Shown piece by piece: positions 17,197-26,459 of a DNA stretch of 64,000 nucleotides (positions are counted from its first letter, which is position 1; each line of letters starts with the position of its first letter). The stretch is from assembly GCF_001512285.1 (NCBI RefSeq), contig NZ_LNUV01000003.1, positions 904,059 to 968,058 of the forward strand, given 5' to 3'. A program made the translations under genes and the position numbers. Source of the stretch: Arthrobacter sp. EpRS71. GTDB lineage: Bacteria > Actinomycetota > Actinomycetes > Actinomycetales > Micrococcaceae. The notes beneath the pieces are model-generated. The model was not told where the DNA came from. It did no database searches and saw only the letters and a program-made list of their open reading frames with translations.

Positions 17197-17327
17197 CGTT
17201 GCGAGGCCCGCTCTACGCCCCACCCACTCGTTTTAGCACGCACACCAGGCCCCCCAACGAGCACAGGGTCCGTTGCGAGGCCCGCTCTACGCCCCACCCA
17301 CTCGTTTTGGCACGCACACCAGGCCCC
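17197..17327. repeat. 57-bp direct repeat, two copies, period 74 bp
   Basis: Copies at 17197-17253 and 17271-17327 differ at essentially one base (TTTTAGC against TTTTGGC). They fill much of the space between the TPP riboswitch and the Nudix gene. No open frame or recognisable site explains them. Apart from these copies and the riboswitch I see nothing else in 17089-17385. Confidence 0.85.
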
Positions 17328-17385
17328 ACAAGCAGACCTGAGAGAATGAACCAGCAGACGTCACCGCGGCAAAGGGGCACATTTC

Positions 17386-18078
17386 ATGACTGACCTTCCC
17401 AAGCAAGACCTACCCAGCACTGACAGCGCTGTGTCACAACCACGTCTCGCCGCAAGCGTCATCCTGCTCCGCGACGCCCCGGACGGGCTCGAAGCCTTCG
17501 TCCAGCACAGGGTGGACACCATGGACTTCGCCGCTGGCATGGTGGTCTTCCCGGGAGGACGCGTTGACTCTGCCGACGGGTCCGGGTGGGACTACCCGTC
17601 GGAACTGCTCGAACGTCACTCGGCGGACTGGAACCAGAGCTCCATCGGGGCGGAGCCGGGCGAAGCAGCAAGAAATGCCGGGACAGTACTGACGGCCGCA
17701 ATCCGCGAAGTCCGTGAAGAAGCCGGACTGAGCATCAACGCCGCTGATCTCCGTCCGTGGGCCAACTGGGTTACCCCGACGGACATGCCCAAGCGCTTCG
17801 ACACCTACTTCTACGTCGCCAAGCCTGCCCCGGGGGCTGAACCCCAGCACCAAACCACGGAGGCCTGGAAATCACTCTGGATGCCGGTAGACGGAATTCT
17901 TGCCTCCGAGGCGGCGGGCACCCTGAAGCTGATGCCACCGACGTATTACCTGCTCAAGGAAATTTCCCGCTTCCTGACGGTGGACCACGTGTGGTCGGCC
18001 GAACACAAGGTTGTCCCGGTGCTGGCGCCGGTTGGCTCCATGGACGCGTTCCTGAAGGAACGGGAAAACCGCCGCTGA
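17386..18078 (+). CDS. NUDIX hydrolase
   Basis: A 230-residue Nudix protein of the NUDT19-like group. The Nudix helix AIREVREEAGL (about residues 105-115) retains the catalytic Arg-Glu-x-x-Glu-Glu core. It is separated from the VVFPGGRVD glycine turn (about 50-58) by an insertion, as in coenzyme A diphosphatase-like members. The substrate (CoA derivative or nucleotide) is not determined. The region immediately upstream holds the 57-bp direct repeats, and DUF4235 follows. Confidence 0.88.
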   Translation: MTDLPKQDLPSTDSAVSQPRLAASVILLRDAPDGLEAFVQHRVDTMDFAAGMVVFPGGRVDSADGSGWDYPSELLERHSADWNQSSIGAEPGEAARNAGTVLTAAIREVREEAGLSINAADLRPWANWVTPTDMPKRFDTYFYVAKPAPGAEPQHQTTEAWKSLWMPVDGILASEAAGTLKLMPPTYYLLKEISRFLTVDHVWSAEHKVVPVLAPVGSMDAFLKERENRR

Positions 18079-18113
18079 CGGTGTTCACCCTGCCTTGCAG
18101 CTAGGCTGGGGAC

Positions 18114-18374
18114 ATGAATCTCTTCCTCAAGCTACTGGGTACCGGAGTGAGCCTCGGAGCGGGCTTCGTCGGAACCAAACTCGTCAATAAAGGGTGGGAA
18201 AAAGCCACCGGCAACAAGCCGCCCACAGGCAACGATGACGTGGAGACGAGCCTGCGCTCGGCCCTGACTTTTGCGTTGATTTCAGCGTTCGTGAGTACCC
18301 TCATCCAGGTCCTTGCCAACCGCGGAACGCAGCGTGCCATCGCCCGCTTCGCCAAGTCCCAGGACATCGTCTAG
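18114..18374 (+). CDS. DUF4235 family small membrane protein
   Basis: An 86-residue protein with an N-terminal hydrophobic segment (LLGTGVSLGAGFVGTKLV) and a second one near residues 55-67, the size and pattern of the actinobacterial DUF4235 family. Function unknown. It lies 35 bases after the Nudix gene and ahead of a strong terminator hairpin, so the two genes may share a transcript. Confidence 0.85.
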   Translation: MNLFLKLLGTGVSLGAGFVGTKLVNKGWEKATGNKPPTGNDDVETSLRSALTFALISAFVSTLIQVLANRGTQRAIARFAKSQDIV

Positions 18375-18391
18375 ATATCAGCCGCAGAACA

Positions 18392-18429
18392 AACAAGCGC
18401 GGGTCCACCTCAGTGGACCCGCGCTTGTT
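18392..18429. terminator. Bidirectional terminator between DUF4235 and mnhG
   Basis: A perfect stem of about 17 bp (arms beginning AACAAGCGCGGGTCCAC) around a 4-base loop sits between two convergent transcripts. A T-rich end (TTGTTGCCGTTT) follows on the plus strand. Confidence 0.88.
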
Positions 18430-18444
18430 GCCGTTTAACTCAGT

Positions 18445-18837
18445 TTACTTCTCGCTCCCGGGCTCCTGGCCGGCCGCCGCCCTTTGGACCACGGCCTCCA
18501 GCTCATCCTTGGTGAGCTTTTCGCGGTGTCCATGCTTGGTGCGGTAGGCGGAGCGGCCCACCATGTGGGCGGACACTGGTGCTGTGAGGAGCTGGAAAAT
18601 CCATGCCACCAACAGAACCGGCCACACCCACCACGTGCGCATCTGGAGTCCGATTGCGGCCAACATGAGGAATAACCCCAGGACTTGCGGTTTGGTGGCC
18701 GCGTGCATGCGGCTCATGAGGTCCGGAAATCTCAGCAGACCAATGGCTGCACCGAGGGACATCAGGGCTCCCACCACCAGGAACACAGCGGTGACAACAT
18801 CAATGACAAGGTCAAGGCCGGACGCGTCAGGACTCAT
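18445..18837 (-). CDS. mnhG: Mrp-type Na+/H+ antiporter subunit G
   Basis: A 130-residue MnhG/MrpG protein with three hydrophobic segments. The family pattern GAAIGLLRFPDLMSRMHAATKPQVLG is clear. The hydrophilic tail (about 95-130) is longer than usual. It ends the six-gene Mrp operon and overlaps mnhF by 11 bases. Mrp complexes are multi-subunit Na+(K+)/H+ exchangers used in alkaline pH and salt tolerance. Confidence 0.92.
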   Translation of the reverse strand: MSPDASGLDLVIDVVTAVFLVVGALMSLGAAIGLLRFPDLMSRMHAATKPQVLGLFLMLAAIGLQMRTWWVWPVLLVAWIFQLLTAPVSAHMVGRSAYRTKHGHREKLTKDELEAVVQRAAAGQEPGSEK

Positions 18838-19105
18838 TGCTCTGTTCCCTCCTCTCGGCTACGAACCGGGCAACGGTCACCGAGCCAATGAACCCGATCA
18901 CTGCCAGGGCTACCAGCAGCATCAGGTTGTTCAGGTGCCTGTTCAGCGCCATGTCGATCGCGAGGGCCGCGCCGAGGATGGCCAGCAATACATCTGATGC
19001 CAGGACCCTGTCCAACAGGGAAGGCCCGACGGCGATGCGGATAATCGCACCCGCGGCGGCCAGGCTGAGGATCACGGCGGTAACTACCAGGACTATTTCC
19101 TTCAT
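18827..19105 (-). CDS. mnhF: Mrp-type Na+/H+ antiporter subunit F
   Basis: A 92-residue protein with three transmembrane segments and the MnhF/PhaF pattern RIAVGPSLLDRVLASDVL. It sits between mnhE (4-base overlap) and mnhG (11-base overlap), so all three are translationally coupled. Confidence 0.92.
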   Translation of the reverse strand: MKEIVLVVTAVILSLAAAGAIIRIAVGPSLLDRVLASDVLLAILGAALAIDMALNRHLNNLMLLVALAVIGFIGSVTVARFVAERREQSNES

Positions 19106-19668
19106 AGCGCTGCACCTTCCAAGCCGGGACCCTGTTCGGCGCTGAGGGCCTCGACTTCTTCGCGCGTACCCATAATGCGGATCAGCCCTGCCTCAATGTC
19201 TTGGGTTTCCTGACGAATTTTGTCGATGTCCGCCTCTTCATAAATGTTGAGTGCGTGCAGGTACAACGTGGAAGTGGAGCGGTCCACCTCCACCACCAGG
19301 GAGCCCGGGATCAGCGAGATGACGTGACCGGTGGCCGTCACCATGAGGTCGGAACGGCTCCGCAACGGAACGGCGACGACGGCGCTGCGGACCCTGGGTC
19401 CTTTGGCTACCGCCAGGTACAGCACCAGGAAGCTCGCTGCCACCACTTTGGCGAGGAACATCAGGGCAAATGGTACGGCGCGCAGGACGTTGAACCTGCC
19501 GCTGAGCTCCACCGGCGGCAGGTAGAAAAATTTGGCCACCAGCACGGCAATCAAGGCGCCGAACAGGAGGTTGCCCGGGCTGAAGTCCCGCCACAACGCA
19601 CCCCATACAATCACCAGCCAGATGAGCAGGGGCAGTTCAGTGCGGAACGAGATCGGTTTACGGCTCAT
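19102..19668 (-). CDS. mnhE: Mrp-type Na+/H+ antiporter subunit E
   Basis: A 188-residue MnhE/PhaE protein: hydrophobic N-terminal half, then the soluble segment SLIPGSLVVEVDRSTSTLYLHAL, which is diagnostic. The charged C-terminus (IRIMGTREEVEAL) is typical of actinobacterial forms. It overlaps mnhD and mnhF by four bases each. Confidence 0.92.
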   Translation of the reverse strand: MSRKPISFRTELPLLIWLVIVWGALWRDFSPGNLLFGALIAVLVAKFFYLPPVELSGRFNVLRAVPFALMFLAKVVAASFLVLYLAVAKGPRVRSAVVAVPLRSRSDLMVTATGHVISLIPGSLVVEVDRSTSTLYLHALNIYEEADIDKIRQETQDIEAGLIRIMGTREEVEALSAEQGPGLEGAAL

Positions 19669-21278
19669 TTGGCATCCGCCGTCCGTGCATCATCCGCTGG
19701 GGTCTGGTCATTCTGCGATTCATCCTTCTGAGCCACCGGTGGCACCACAACGGAGTCTCCCAGAACCGAGTGAATATACGCCGAACGGTCCAGCATGATC
19801 CCGGCGGAGCCGTCAGCAACCTTGAACAAAGGACCCGCGAAGACTGTCAGTGCAACACCGAACACCACCAGCCCAGCTGTGGATCCCACCATGGTCCGCG
19901 GAAGCACTCCTACGTTCCCTGGGGTTTTCAGCACGGGGTCCGGGTACTCAGCGTCCTCCGGCTTGCGCCAGAACGCCCTGTTCCAGACACGGGCGATCGC
20001 CAGCAGTGTCAGCAGGCTGGTGACTACGCCGCCCACCACCAACGTGATCGCCAACGGCGTCCCCAGCTCCACACCTGCTTGCAGCAGCCCCAGCTTTCCA
20101 AGGAAACCGGAGAACGGCGGAATGCCTGCCAAGTTCATTGCGGGGATAAAGAACAGCAAGGCCAGCAGCGGAGAGAGCTTCGCCAAGCCACCCAAACGGT
20201 CAATGGAAGAGCTTCCACCCCGACGCTCAATGAGACCCGTGACCAAGAACAAACTGGTCTGGACGGTGATGTGGTGGGCTACGTAGAAGACCGCTGCGCC
20301 CAGCCCGGCCACGGAACTCATGGCGAGGCCAAACACCATGTAACCAATGTGGCTCACCAAGGTAAAGGATAGAAGACGTTTGATATCGCTCTGGGCCAGG
20401 GCGCCCAGAATTCCGACAACCATGGTTAGTAACGCCACCACCATCAGCGGGATATTGAGCGTGTCCCCCGGGAACAGGAGAGTTTCCGTGCGGACCATGG
20501 CGTAAACGCCCACTTTGGTCAGCAAGCCCGCGAACACGGCTGTCACTGGAGCGGGGGCGGTGGGATAAGAGTCGGGAAGCCAGAAGGACAGGGGGAAGAC
20601 GGCTGCCTTGATGCCGAACGCCACCAGCAGCATCACGTGCAGCAGGTTCTGGGTGCCTTGATCCAACTCGGCCAGCTTAATGGCCAGGTCCGCCATGGTG
20701 ATGGTTCCGGTGGCCCCGTAAATCATGGCAATCGCAATGAGGAACAGCACGGAGGACACCACTGAGACCACCACGTACGTGACGCCTGCACGGATGCGCG
20801 GTCCCGTTCCACCCAGCGTCATCAAGACGTAGCTTGCTGTCAGCAGGATCTCGAAACCAACGTAGAGGTTGAAGAGGTCACCGGTCAGGAACGCGTTGGA
20901 AACGCCTGCCACCAGGATCAGATAGGTGGGGTGGAAGATCGAGACCGGGGCTTCTTGGTCGCCGTCGGCCATACCCTGGCCCGTTGCGTAGATCAACACC
21001 GCCAGGCTCACCACGGTGGAGACCACCAACATGAGCGAGGAGAACTGGTCCACCACCAGGACCACGCCCCACGGCGGCAGCCATCCGCCCAGAGTGACCG
21101 AGGTGGTTCCCCCGTCCCAGACAGAGATCAGGAGCAGGCATTCGAGCAGGAGGGTTGCGCTGAGGATACCAATGCTCACCACTCGCTGTGCGCTGTGGTG
21201 ACGGATCAGCAGGAACGCCAGGGCCGCACCCAGAATTGGCAGGAGGACAGCTAGCGGCGACAGGTTCGCGAGATTCAC
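19665..21278 (-). CDS. mnhD: Mrp-type Na+/H+ antiporter subunit D
   Basis: A 537-residue homologue of complex I antiporter-like subunits (NuoM/N type) with about 14 membrane spans. The conserved Lys-containing segment FGIKAAVFPLSFWLPDSYPTAPAPVTAVFAGLLTKVG (here described, about 215-250) matches MrpD. The C-terminal 40 residues are hydrophilic and acidic, which looks like an extension. It overlaps mnhC and mnhE by four bases. Confidence 0.95.
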   Translation of the reverse strand: MNLANLSPLAVLLPILGAALAFLLIRHHSAQRVVSIGILSATLLLECLLLISVWDGGTTSVTLGGWLPPWGVVLVVDQFSSLMLVVSTVVSLAVLIYATGQGMADGDQEAPVSIFHPTYLILVAGVSNAFLTGDLFNLYVGFEILLTASYVLMTLGGTGPRIRAGVTYVVVSVVSSVLFLIAIAMIYGATGTITMADLAIKLAELDQGTQNLLHVMLLVAFGIKAAVFPLSFWLPDSYPTAPAPVTAVFAGLLTKVGVYAMVRTETLLFPGDTLNIPLMVVALLTMVVGILGALAQSDIKRLLSFTLVSHIGYMVFGLAMSSVAGLGAAVFYVAHHITVQTSLFLVTGLIERRGGSSSIDRLGGLAKLSPLLALLFFIPAMNLAGIPPFSGFLGKLGLLQAGVELGTPLAITLVVGGVVTSLLTLLAIARVWNRAFWRKPEDAEYPDPVLKTPGNVGVLPRTMVGSTAGLVVFGVALTVFAGPLFKVADGSAGIMLDRSAYIHSVLGDSVVVPPVAQKDESQNDQTPADDARTADAK

Positions 21279-21775
21279 GCGCTGCCTCCTTCCTGGGTTG
21301 TTGCCTTGTTGGGGGTCTCCGTGGCGTCCGGTTTTTCGCGATCCGCCGAGCTTGCGGGAGTGACCGCGAACTCCGAGGTTTCCAGCGGGACAATGGCGTC
21401 GTCCTCGGCGTCGAAGCTTGGTGTCTTGGCCACGCGCACGTCTTCGAGGTCGTCCTGGATCTCGTCCTGGCGGGCCAGGACCCAGGTGCGGTAGATGATC
21501 CCCAGCATGAAGGCCGTGACGGCGAAGGAAATGACGATTGACGTCAGGATCAGTGCCTGAGGCAGGGGATCGCTGTAGGTCTCCGGATTCGTTTCCTTAC
21601 TGAACAGCGGTGCCAGGCCGGCGTAACCTCCGGTGCTCAAGATGAGGATGTTGGTGGCGTTGGCCAGGAGCATCAAACCCAAGAGCACGCGCGTCAGGCT
21701 GCGTTCGAGGATCAGGTAGATGCCGCAGGCGTACAGGACGCCCATGACGATCAACAGGGTCAGGTTGATGCTCAT
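21275..21775 (-). CDS. mnhC: Mrp-type Na+/H+ antiporter subunit C
   Basis: A 166-residue NuoK-like protein with three N-terminal membrane spans (ACGIYLILERSLTRVLLGLMLL signature). An unusually long charged tail follows (about 115-166), rich in Glu, Asp and Thr. It overlaps mnhA and mnhD by four bases each. Confidence 0.92.
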   Translation of the reverse strand: MSINLTLLIVMGVLYACGIYLILERSLTRVLLGLMLLANATNILILSTGGYAGLAPLFSKETNPETYSDPLPQALILTSIVISFAVTAFMLGIIYRTWVLARQDEIQDDLEDVRVAKTPSFDAEDDAIVPLETSEFAVTPASSADREKPDATETPNKATTQEGGSA

Positions 21776-24700
21776 GAGTTACCCTTCCCGAGCGCAGCGG
21801 ACTCGGCGGCTTCGTGGGCAAGTTCCGGATGCTCGGCAGCATCTTCCTCCGCCAGCGGCGCGCCTTTCCCTTCAAAATGCTCATCGATTTCGGCACCGAG
21901 GCTGCGGAGGACGTCCAGCGCCAACCCCACCACCACGATGTACACGCCGATGTCGAAAATCGTGGACGTGACGAACTTGACGTCGCCAAACACCGGCAGC
22001 CAGAACTCGATGATCGCGCTCTGGAATACCTGTCCGCCGAGGAAGAGCGGGACAACACCGGAGGCTGCCGCCGTCGCAAGTCCCGTCCCCAAAAGCGTGC
22101 CGGCACTGATGGTCGCTGCCTCACTCAGCTCGAATCGGCCACCGGCCAGATACCGGATGGTGAGGGCCAGTCCTGCGGTGAGGCCGCCTGCGAAGCCGCC
22201 ACCCGGCAGATTGTGTCCCGCCAGGAGAAGGTAGATGGAGAAGACGATCATCGAGTGGAAGATCAGCCTCGTCACCACTTCAAAGATGATCGAGCGCCGC
22301 TCAGGTGCGAGGGTGCGTCCCGCCACCAACCACGCGTCGCGGGTGACGTCAGTGAACTTTTTGGCAACGGCCAGCGAGGCGCCGTCGTGCGAATCGCGGT
22401 CGACGCCGGTGCGGCGCCCCACGCTGCCTTCCGGCACAGCTTCCGAGGTCTTGATGCGATCACCACGGCTGCGGACGAATATCAGGCTGGCGACACCCGT
22501 GGCTGCAATGGCCAGCACGGAAATCTCGCCAAAGGTATCCCAGGCGCGAATATCCACGAGGGTCACGTTGACCACGTTCAGTCCCCCGCCGCCTTCATAG
22601 GCCAACCGCGGGAAATCAAGTGAAATGGGAGTAGCCACGCGGGCGCCCATGGCGTAGATCGCCACAAAGATCATGGTGATACCGAACGCCGCACCGATGA
22701 TCACACGGATCACCCTGAGCCGGCCACCGGTCCTGTCCCTGAGCTCTGCGGGGAGGCTGCGCATGGCCAGCACAAACGCCACCAGCACAATGGTTTCCAC
22801 CAGCATCTGGGTGAGGGCGAGGTCCGGCGCGCCCTGCAAAGCGAACATCAGGGCAATGCCATAGCCGGTGACGGACACCATGAGAACGGCGAGGAAACGC
22901 TTGTTGGCACGGACTGCGGCCAAGGCACCCACCACAATTCCGACTCCAGCCACCAACTGCAGCGGCGAATTCGGGTCAATGAGGTAGATACCGTCCGGCA
23001 ACGGCTTGTTGGCCATGATCAAGGCGGTCGCCGGCACAGCGAACGCTACCGTCAGAATGACTGCCAGGTAGAAGTACAGGGAACCACGCTGTGTTCGGCC
23101 CGTGACCCACACCGCTACATCGTCCAGGGCGCCGATGGTGTTCTGGTAGGCGCGGTCGCCGTCCACCCAGTCAGGGACCAAGCCTTGGGCTCGGGAGACG
23201 AGGTTACGTCCATAGAACATCGCAGCGCCGGCCGCGAAAGTAATCGCTGTCAGGCCCAGTGCCGGGGTGACACCGTGCCACAAAGCCAAGTGTCCGGCGT
23301 CGACCGCGTCTGGACGGTTGGCGAACAACGCCGCATAAGGCTGGATCCACGTGTCCACGGGAGCCGGCCAAAGGCCGTACACAATGGTGAGCAGGCTGAG
23401 GATGGCCGGAGCAGCAAGGAACGCGGGCTTGATGGGTTTGAAAGGTGTGGGTTCAACGCCCGGTTTGACGGCGAACGCACCCCACATGAAGCGGGCACTG
23501 TAGGCGAAAGTGAGGATGGAACCGATGACCAGCCCAACCAGGATCCAGACACCCCATGCTGGAGCATGATCGCCGGTGCCGTAGTGGACGAAGGCTTCGA
23601 AGACCGACTCCTTGGCCACGAAACCAGCCAACGGCGGCACGCCGGCCATGGAAGCGGCGGCAATTCCGGCCACGACACCCAGGGCTCGTGACGAGCGGAA
23701 GACACCGGAGAGCTTGCGGATATCGCGTGTTCCCGACTGGTGGTCGATGATGCCCACCACCAGGAACAGCGCGGCCTTGAACAAGCCGTGGGCCAGCAGC
23801 AATCCGAGCCCGGCCAGGGCAGCATCGGGACGGCCGAGCCCCACCACCATGGTGAGGAATCCGAGCTGGCTGACGGTGCCGTAAGCCAGGATGAGCTTAA
23901 TGTCGGTTTGGCGAAGCGCCCGGTAGCCGCCAACGAGCATGGTGGCCAGGCCCAGCCCCAGAACCACGGGAAGCCAGAACTCCGACTCCGAAAAACCCGG
24001 CGCAAGGCGCGCCACAAGGTAAATGCCGGCTTTGACCATCGCCGCCGCGTGCAGGTACGCGCTGACAGGCGTGGGGGCGGCCATCGCTCCAGGCAGCCAG
24101 AAGTGGAACGGAACAAGCGCCGATTTGGTGACCGCGCCTGCCAGGACAAGTACGACGGCGGCAGCCACCGCTCCCTGCATTGGTCCGCTCATGAGCGTCC
24201 CGGCTTCGTCCAGAATGGTTGAGATCCGATATGTGCCGGCAGCCTGGCCCAAGATGATGAGGCCTACGAGCATAGCCAGCCCGCCTGCAGTGGTCACCAT
24301 GAGTGCCTGCAACGCCGAGCGGCGTGCAGCCAAACGGGTGCGCGCATAGCCGATCAGCAGGTAGGAGAGGATGGTGGTGAGCTCCCAGAAGATGAACAGC
24401 ATCAGGAGGTCATCGGACGTCACCAAACCGAACATTGCCCCGGCGAAGGCAAGGAGCTGAGCCCCGAATCCGCCGAGGTCCGCGTCCTTGTTCTTGAAAT
24501 AGCGGGCGCAATAAACCAACACCAAAGATCCGACGCCGAGGATCAGAAGCGACATGACCCAAGCCAAGGGATCCATGCGGAAGGCGAGTTCCAGCTTCAA
24601 ACTGGGGATCCACGGAAGGACCTCTTCTATGCCTCCGCCGGAATATACGGCGTTGTACTGGAACAGCAGCCATATAAATGCGCCTGCGGGCACCGCTGCC

Positions 24701-24789
24701 AGAGCGTAGAACGCGTTTCTCCCGAGTTTCCCAAAGATCAAGGGCGCCACAGTTGCCGCTACAAAGGTGATGGCGAGAACTGTGATCAC
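21772..24789 (-). CDS. mnhA: Mrp-type Na+/H+ antiporter fused subunit A/B
   Basis: A 1005-residue fusion that opens the Mrp operon. Residues about 1-640 are the ND5/NuoL-like MrpA core (LVPFHFWLPGAMAAPTPVSAYLHAAAMVKAG and the preceding Lys-containing helices). A DUF4040-type segment follows (GAPDLALTQMLVETIVLVAFVLAMRSLP). The last about 180 residues are MnhB (FHSMIVFSIYLLLAGHNLPGGGFAGGL, FDIGVYIVVVGL). The A-B fusion is the usual state in this group of Actinobacteria. With C, D, E, F and G downstream the complex is complete. Confidence 0.95.
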   Translation of the reverse strand: MITVLAITFVAATVAPLIFGKLGRNAFYALAAVPAGAFIWLLFQYNAVYSGGGIEEVLPWIPSLKLELAFRMDPLAWVMSLLILGVGSLVLVYCARYFKNKDADLGGFGAQLLAFAGAMFGLVTSDDLLMLFIFWELTTILSYLLIGYARTRLAARRSALQALMVTTAGGLAMLVGLIILGQAAGTYRISTILDEAGTLMSGPMQGAVAAAVVLVLAGAVTKSALVPFHFWLPGAMAAPTPVSAYLHAAAMVKAGIYLVARLAPGFSESEFWLPVVLGLGLATMLVGGYRALRQTDIKLILAYGTVSQLGFLTMVVGLGRPDAALAGLGLLLAHGLFKAALFLVVGIIDHQSGTRDIRKLSGVFRSSRALGVVAGIAAASMAGVPPLAGFVAKESVFEAFVHYGTGDHAPAWGVWILVGLVIGSILTFAYSARFMWGAFAVKPGVEPTPFKPIKPAFLAAPAILSLLTIVYGLWPAPVDTWIQPYAALFANRPDAVDAGHLALWHGVTPALGLTAITFAAGAAMFYGRNLVSRAQGLVPDWVDGDRAYQNTIGALDDVAVWVTGRTQRGSLYFYLAVILTVAFAVPATALIMANKPLPDGIYLIDPNSPLQLVAGVGIVVGALAAVRANKRFLAVLMVSVTGYGIALMFALQGAPDLALTQMLVETIVLVAFVLAMRSLPAELRDRTGGRLRVIRVIIGAAFGITMIFVAIYAMGARVATPISLDFPRLAYEGGGGLNVVNVTLVDIRAWDTFGEISVLAIAATGVASLIFVRSRGDRIKTSEAVPEGSVGRRTGVDRDSHDGASLAVAKKFTDVTRDAWLVAGRTLAPERRSIIFEVVTRLIFHSMIVFSIYLLLAGHNLPGGGFAGGLTAGLALTIRYLAGGRFELSEAATISAGTLLGTGLATAAASGVVPLFLGGQVFQSAIIEFWLPVFGDVKFVTSTIFDIGVYIVVVGLALDVLRSLGAEIDEHFEGKGAPLAEEDAAEHPELAHEAAESAALGKGNS

Positions 24790-24991
24790 TGTTATCTCCG
24801 CAAAGTCAGGAACATATTGTCAAAAGTTGGAGCAGGCGGTCATACGTTGGGTTCGGTTTACCTAGTTTATCAAGGCGGACTGACAGTTTTCGGCATCGGA
24901 ACCCGTCTGCGCGCACGGCTTAAAGCGGTGTTCTCCACAACCCGGTCTGTCATGCGCCCGCGGGTATCCCGGTCCCTATAGCATTCAAGCT

Positions 24992-26395
24992 ATGAACGCG
25001 GCCGCAGTTCCCGAAGCCTCCCACCCGACGTCCGAGCTTGCCTCGGGACCCGTCGCCTCCAAAAAGGCGCAGATACTCGCCTGGGCATCCTGGGATTGGG
25101 GCTCGGCTGCCTTCCAAGCGGTGATGACCACCTTCGTTTTCACCGTCTATCTGACGTCCAATGCCTTCGGTGGTGAGGACGCTGCCTCGGCAGCCCTCGG
25201 TGCCGCCCTGGCCATTGCAGGCCTCGCCATTGCGCTTCTGGCTCCTGTCACCGGTCAGCGTTCGGATGCCGTAGGTCGCCGCAAGCTCTGGTTGGGCGTC
25301 AACACCGCCGCCACCGCGGTGCTCACCGCGCTGTGCTTCTTCGTTTTCCCGCAGCCTGAGTTCCTGCTCCTCGGCGTGTGCCTGATCGCAGCCGGCAACA
25401 TCTTCTTCGAGTTTGCAGGCGTGAACTACAACGCCATGCTGGCCCAGATCTCAACCCCCAAGAACATTGGCAGGGTCAGTGGCTTTGGCTGGGCCATGGG
25501 ATACCTCGGAGGAATCGTGGCGCTCCTCCTTGTCCTGCAGTTATTTGTTCAGCCTTCGTTTGACTGGTTCGGTTCGTCAACACAGGACTCCCTCAACATC
25601 CGCCTCGTTGCCATCTTCTCCGCCCTGTGGTTCTTCATCTTTGCCCTCCCCGTGATGTTCGCCGTGCCGGAAGTTTCCGTAAAGAAAGACACCGCCTCCC
25701 TGGGTTTTGCGGCATCGTACAAGTTGCTGTTCCGCCGCATCAGGGCGATCTACAAAACCAGTCCCCACACCATCTACTTCTTGTTGTCCAGCGCTATCTT
25801 CCGCGATGGCCTGGCGGCCGTGTTTACCTTCGGTGGCGTCATTGCCGCGGGCACCTTCGGCTTCGAACTGAAGGACGTCATCTTCTTCGCCATCTTCGGC
25901 AACGTTGTAGCTGCCGCGGGTGCCATCGCCGGAGGCTTCCTGGATGACAGGATCGGGCCCAAGTCCGTCATCATCCTCTCCTTGGTTGGGCTCCTTATCG
26001 CGGGCACGGCCATCCTGGTTCTCGGCAACGGCGATTACGTCTTCTTCGGAAACGCCTGGCCCGGAACGTCCACGTTCTGGGTCTTCGGCCTGTTGCTCTG
26101 CTTGTTCGTGGGGCCGGCCCAATCGTCTTCACGCGCCTATCTGGCAAGGCTCGCCCCCGCCGGGGAATCCGGTGAACTCTTTGGGCTTTACGCCACAACG
26201 GGCAGAGCCGTCAGCTTCCTCGCCCCCACCCTCTTCACACTGTGCATCACCATTGCCGCGCCGCTTGTTGCAGAAGGTGAAGCCCAGCGCTGGGGCATCC
26301 TGGGAATCATGGTGGTGCTGCTTGCGGGCCTGCTGGTGATCCTGCCGGTGAAACCACCGGCAGAGGTGGAAATAGCTGTGGTCCCAGAGCGTTAA
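24992..26395 (+). CDS. MFS transporter, UMF1/Atg22-like
   Basis: A 467-residue major facilitator with about 12 spans. The N-terminal ASWDWGSAAFQAVMTTFVFTVYL and the AGVNYNAMLAQISTPKNIGRVSGFGWAMGYLGG region match the UMF1/Atg22-like branch, which includes vacuolar amino acid effluxers of fungi; the bacterial substrate is unknown. There is no convincing ribosome binding site, but a TATAGC element lies just upstream of the ATG, so a near-leaderless transcript is possible. It diverges from mnhA across about 200 bases in which I see no other feature. Confidence 0.88.
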   Translation: MNAAAVPEASHPTSELASGPVASKKAQILAWASWDWGSAAFQAVMTTFVFTVYLTSNAFGGEDAASAALGAALAIAGLAIALLAPVTGQRSDAVGRRKLWLGVNTAATAVLTALCFFVFPQPEFLLLGVCLIAAGNIFFEFAGVNYNAMLAQISTPKNIGRVSGFGWAMGYLGGIVALLLVLQLFVQPSFDWFGSSTQDSLNIRLVAIFSALWFFIFALPVMFAVPEVSVKKDTASLGFAASYKLLFRRIRAIYKTSPHTIYFLLSSAIFRDGLAAVFTFGGVIAAGTFGFELKDVIFFAIFGNVVAAAGAIAGGFLDDRIGPKSVIILSLVGLLIAGTAILVLGNGDYVFFGNAWPGTSTFWVFGLLLCLFVGPAQSSSRAYLARLAPAGESGELFGLYATTGRAVSFLAPTLFTLCITIAAPLVAEGEAQRWGILGIMVVLLAGLLVILPVKPPAEVEIAVVPER

Positions 26396-26459
26396 CTACA
26401 TAGACCTGGCTGAGCACAAACGCCGAACCAGATCTATACAACAGAGTTAGGGTGGAGCT

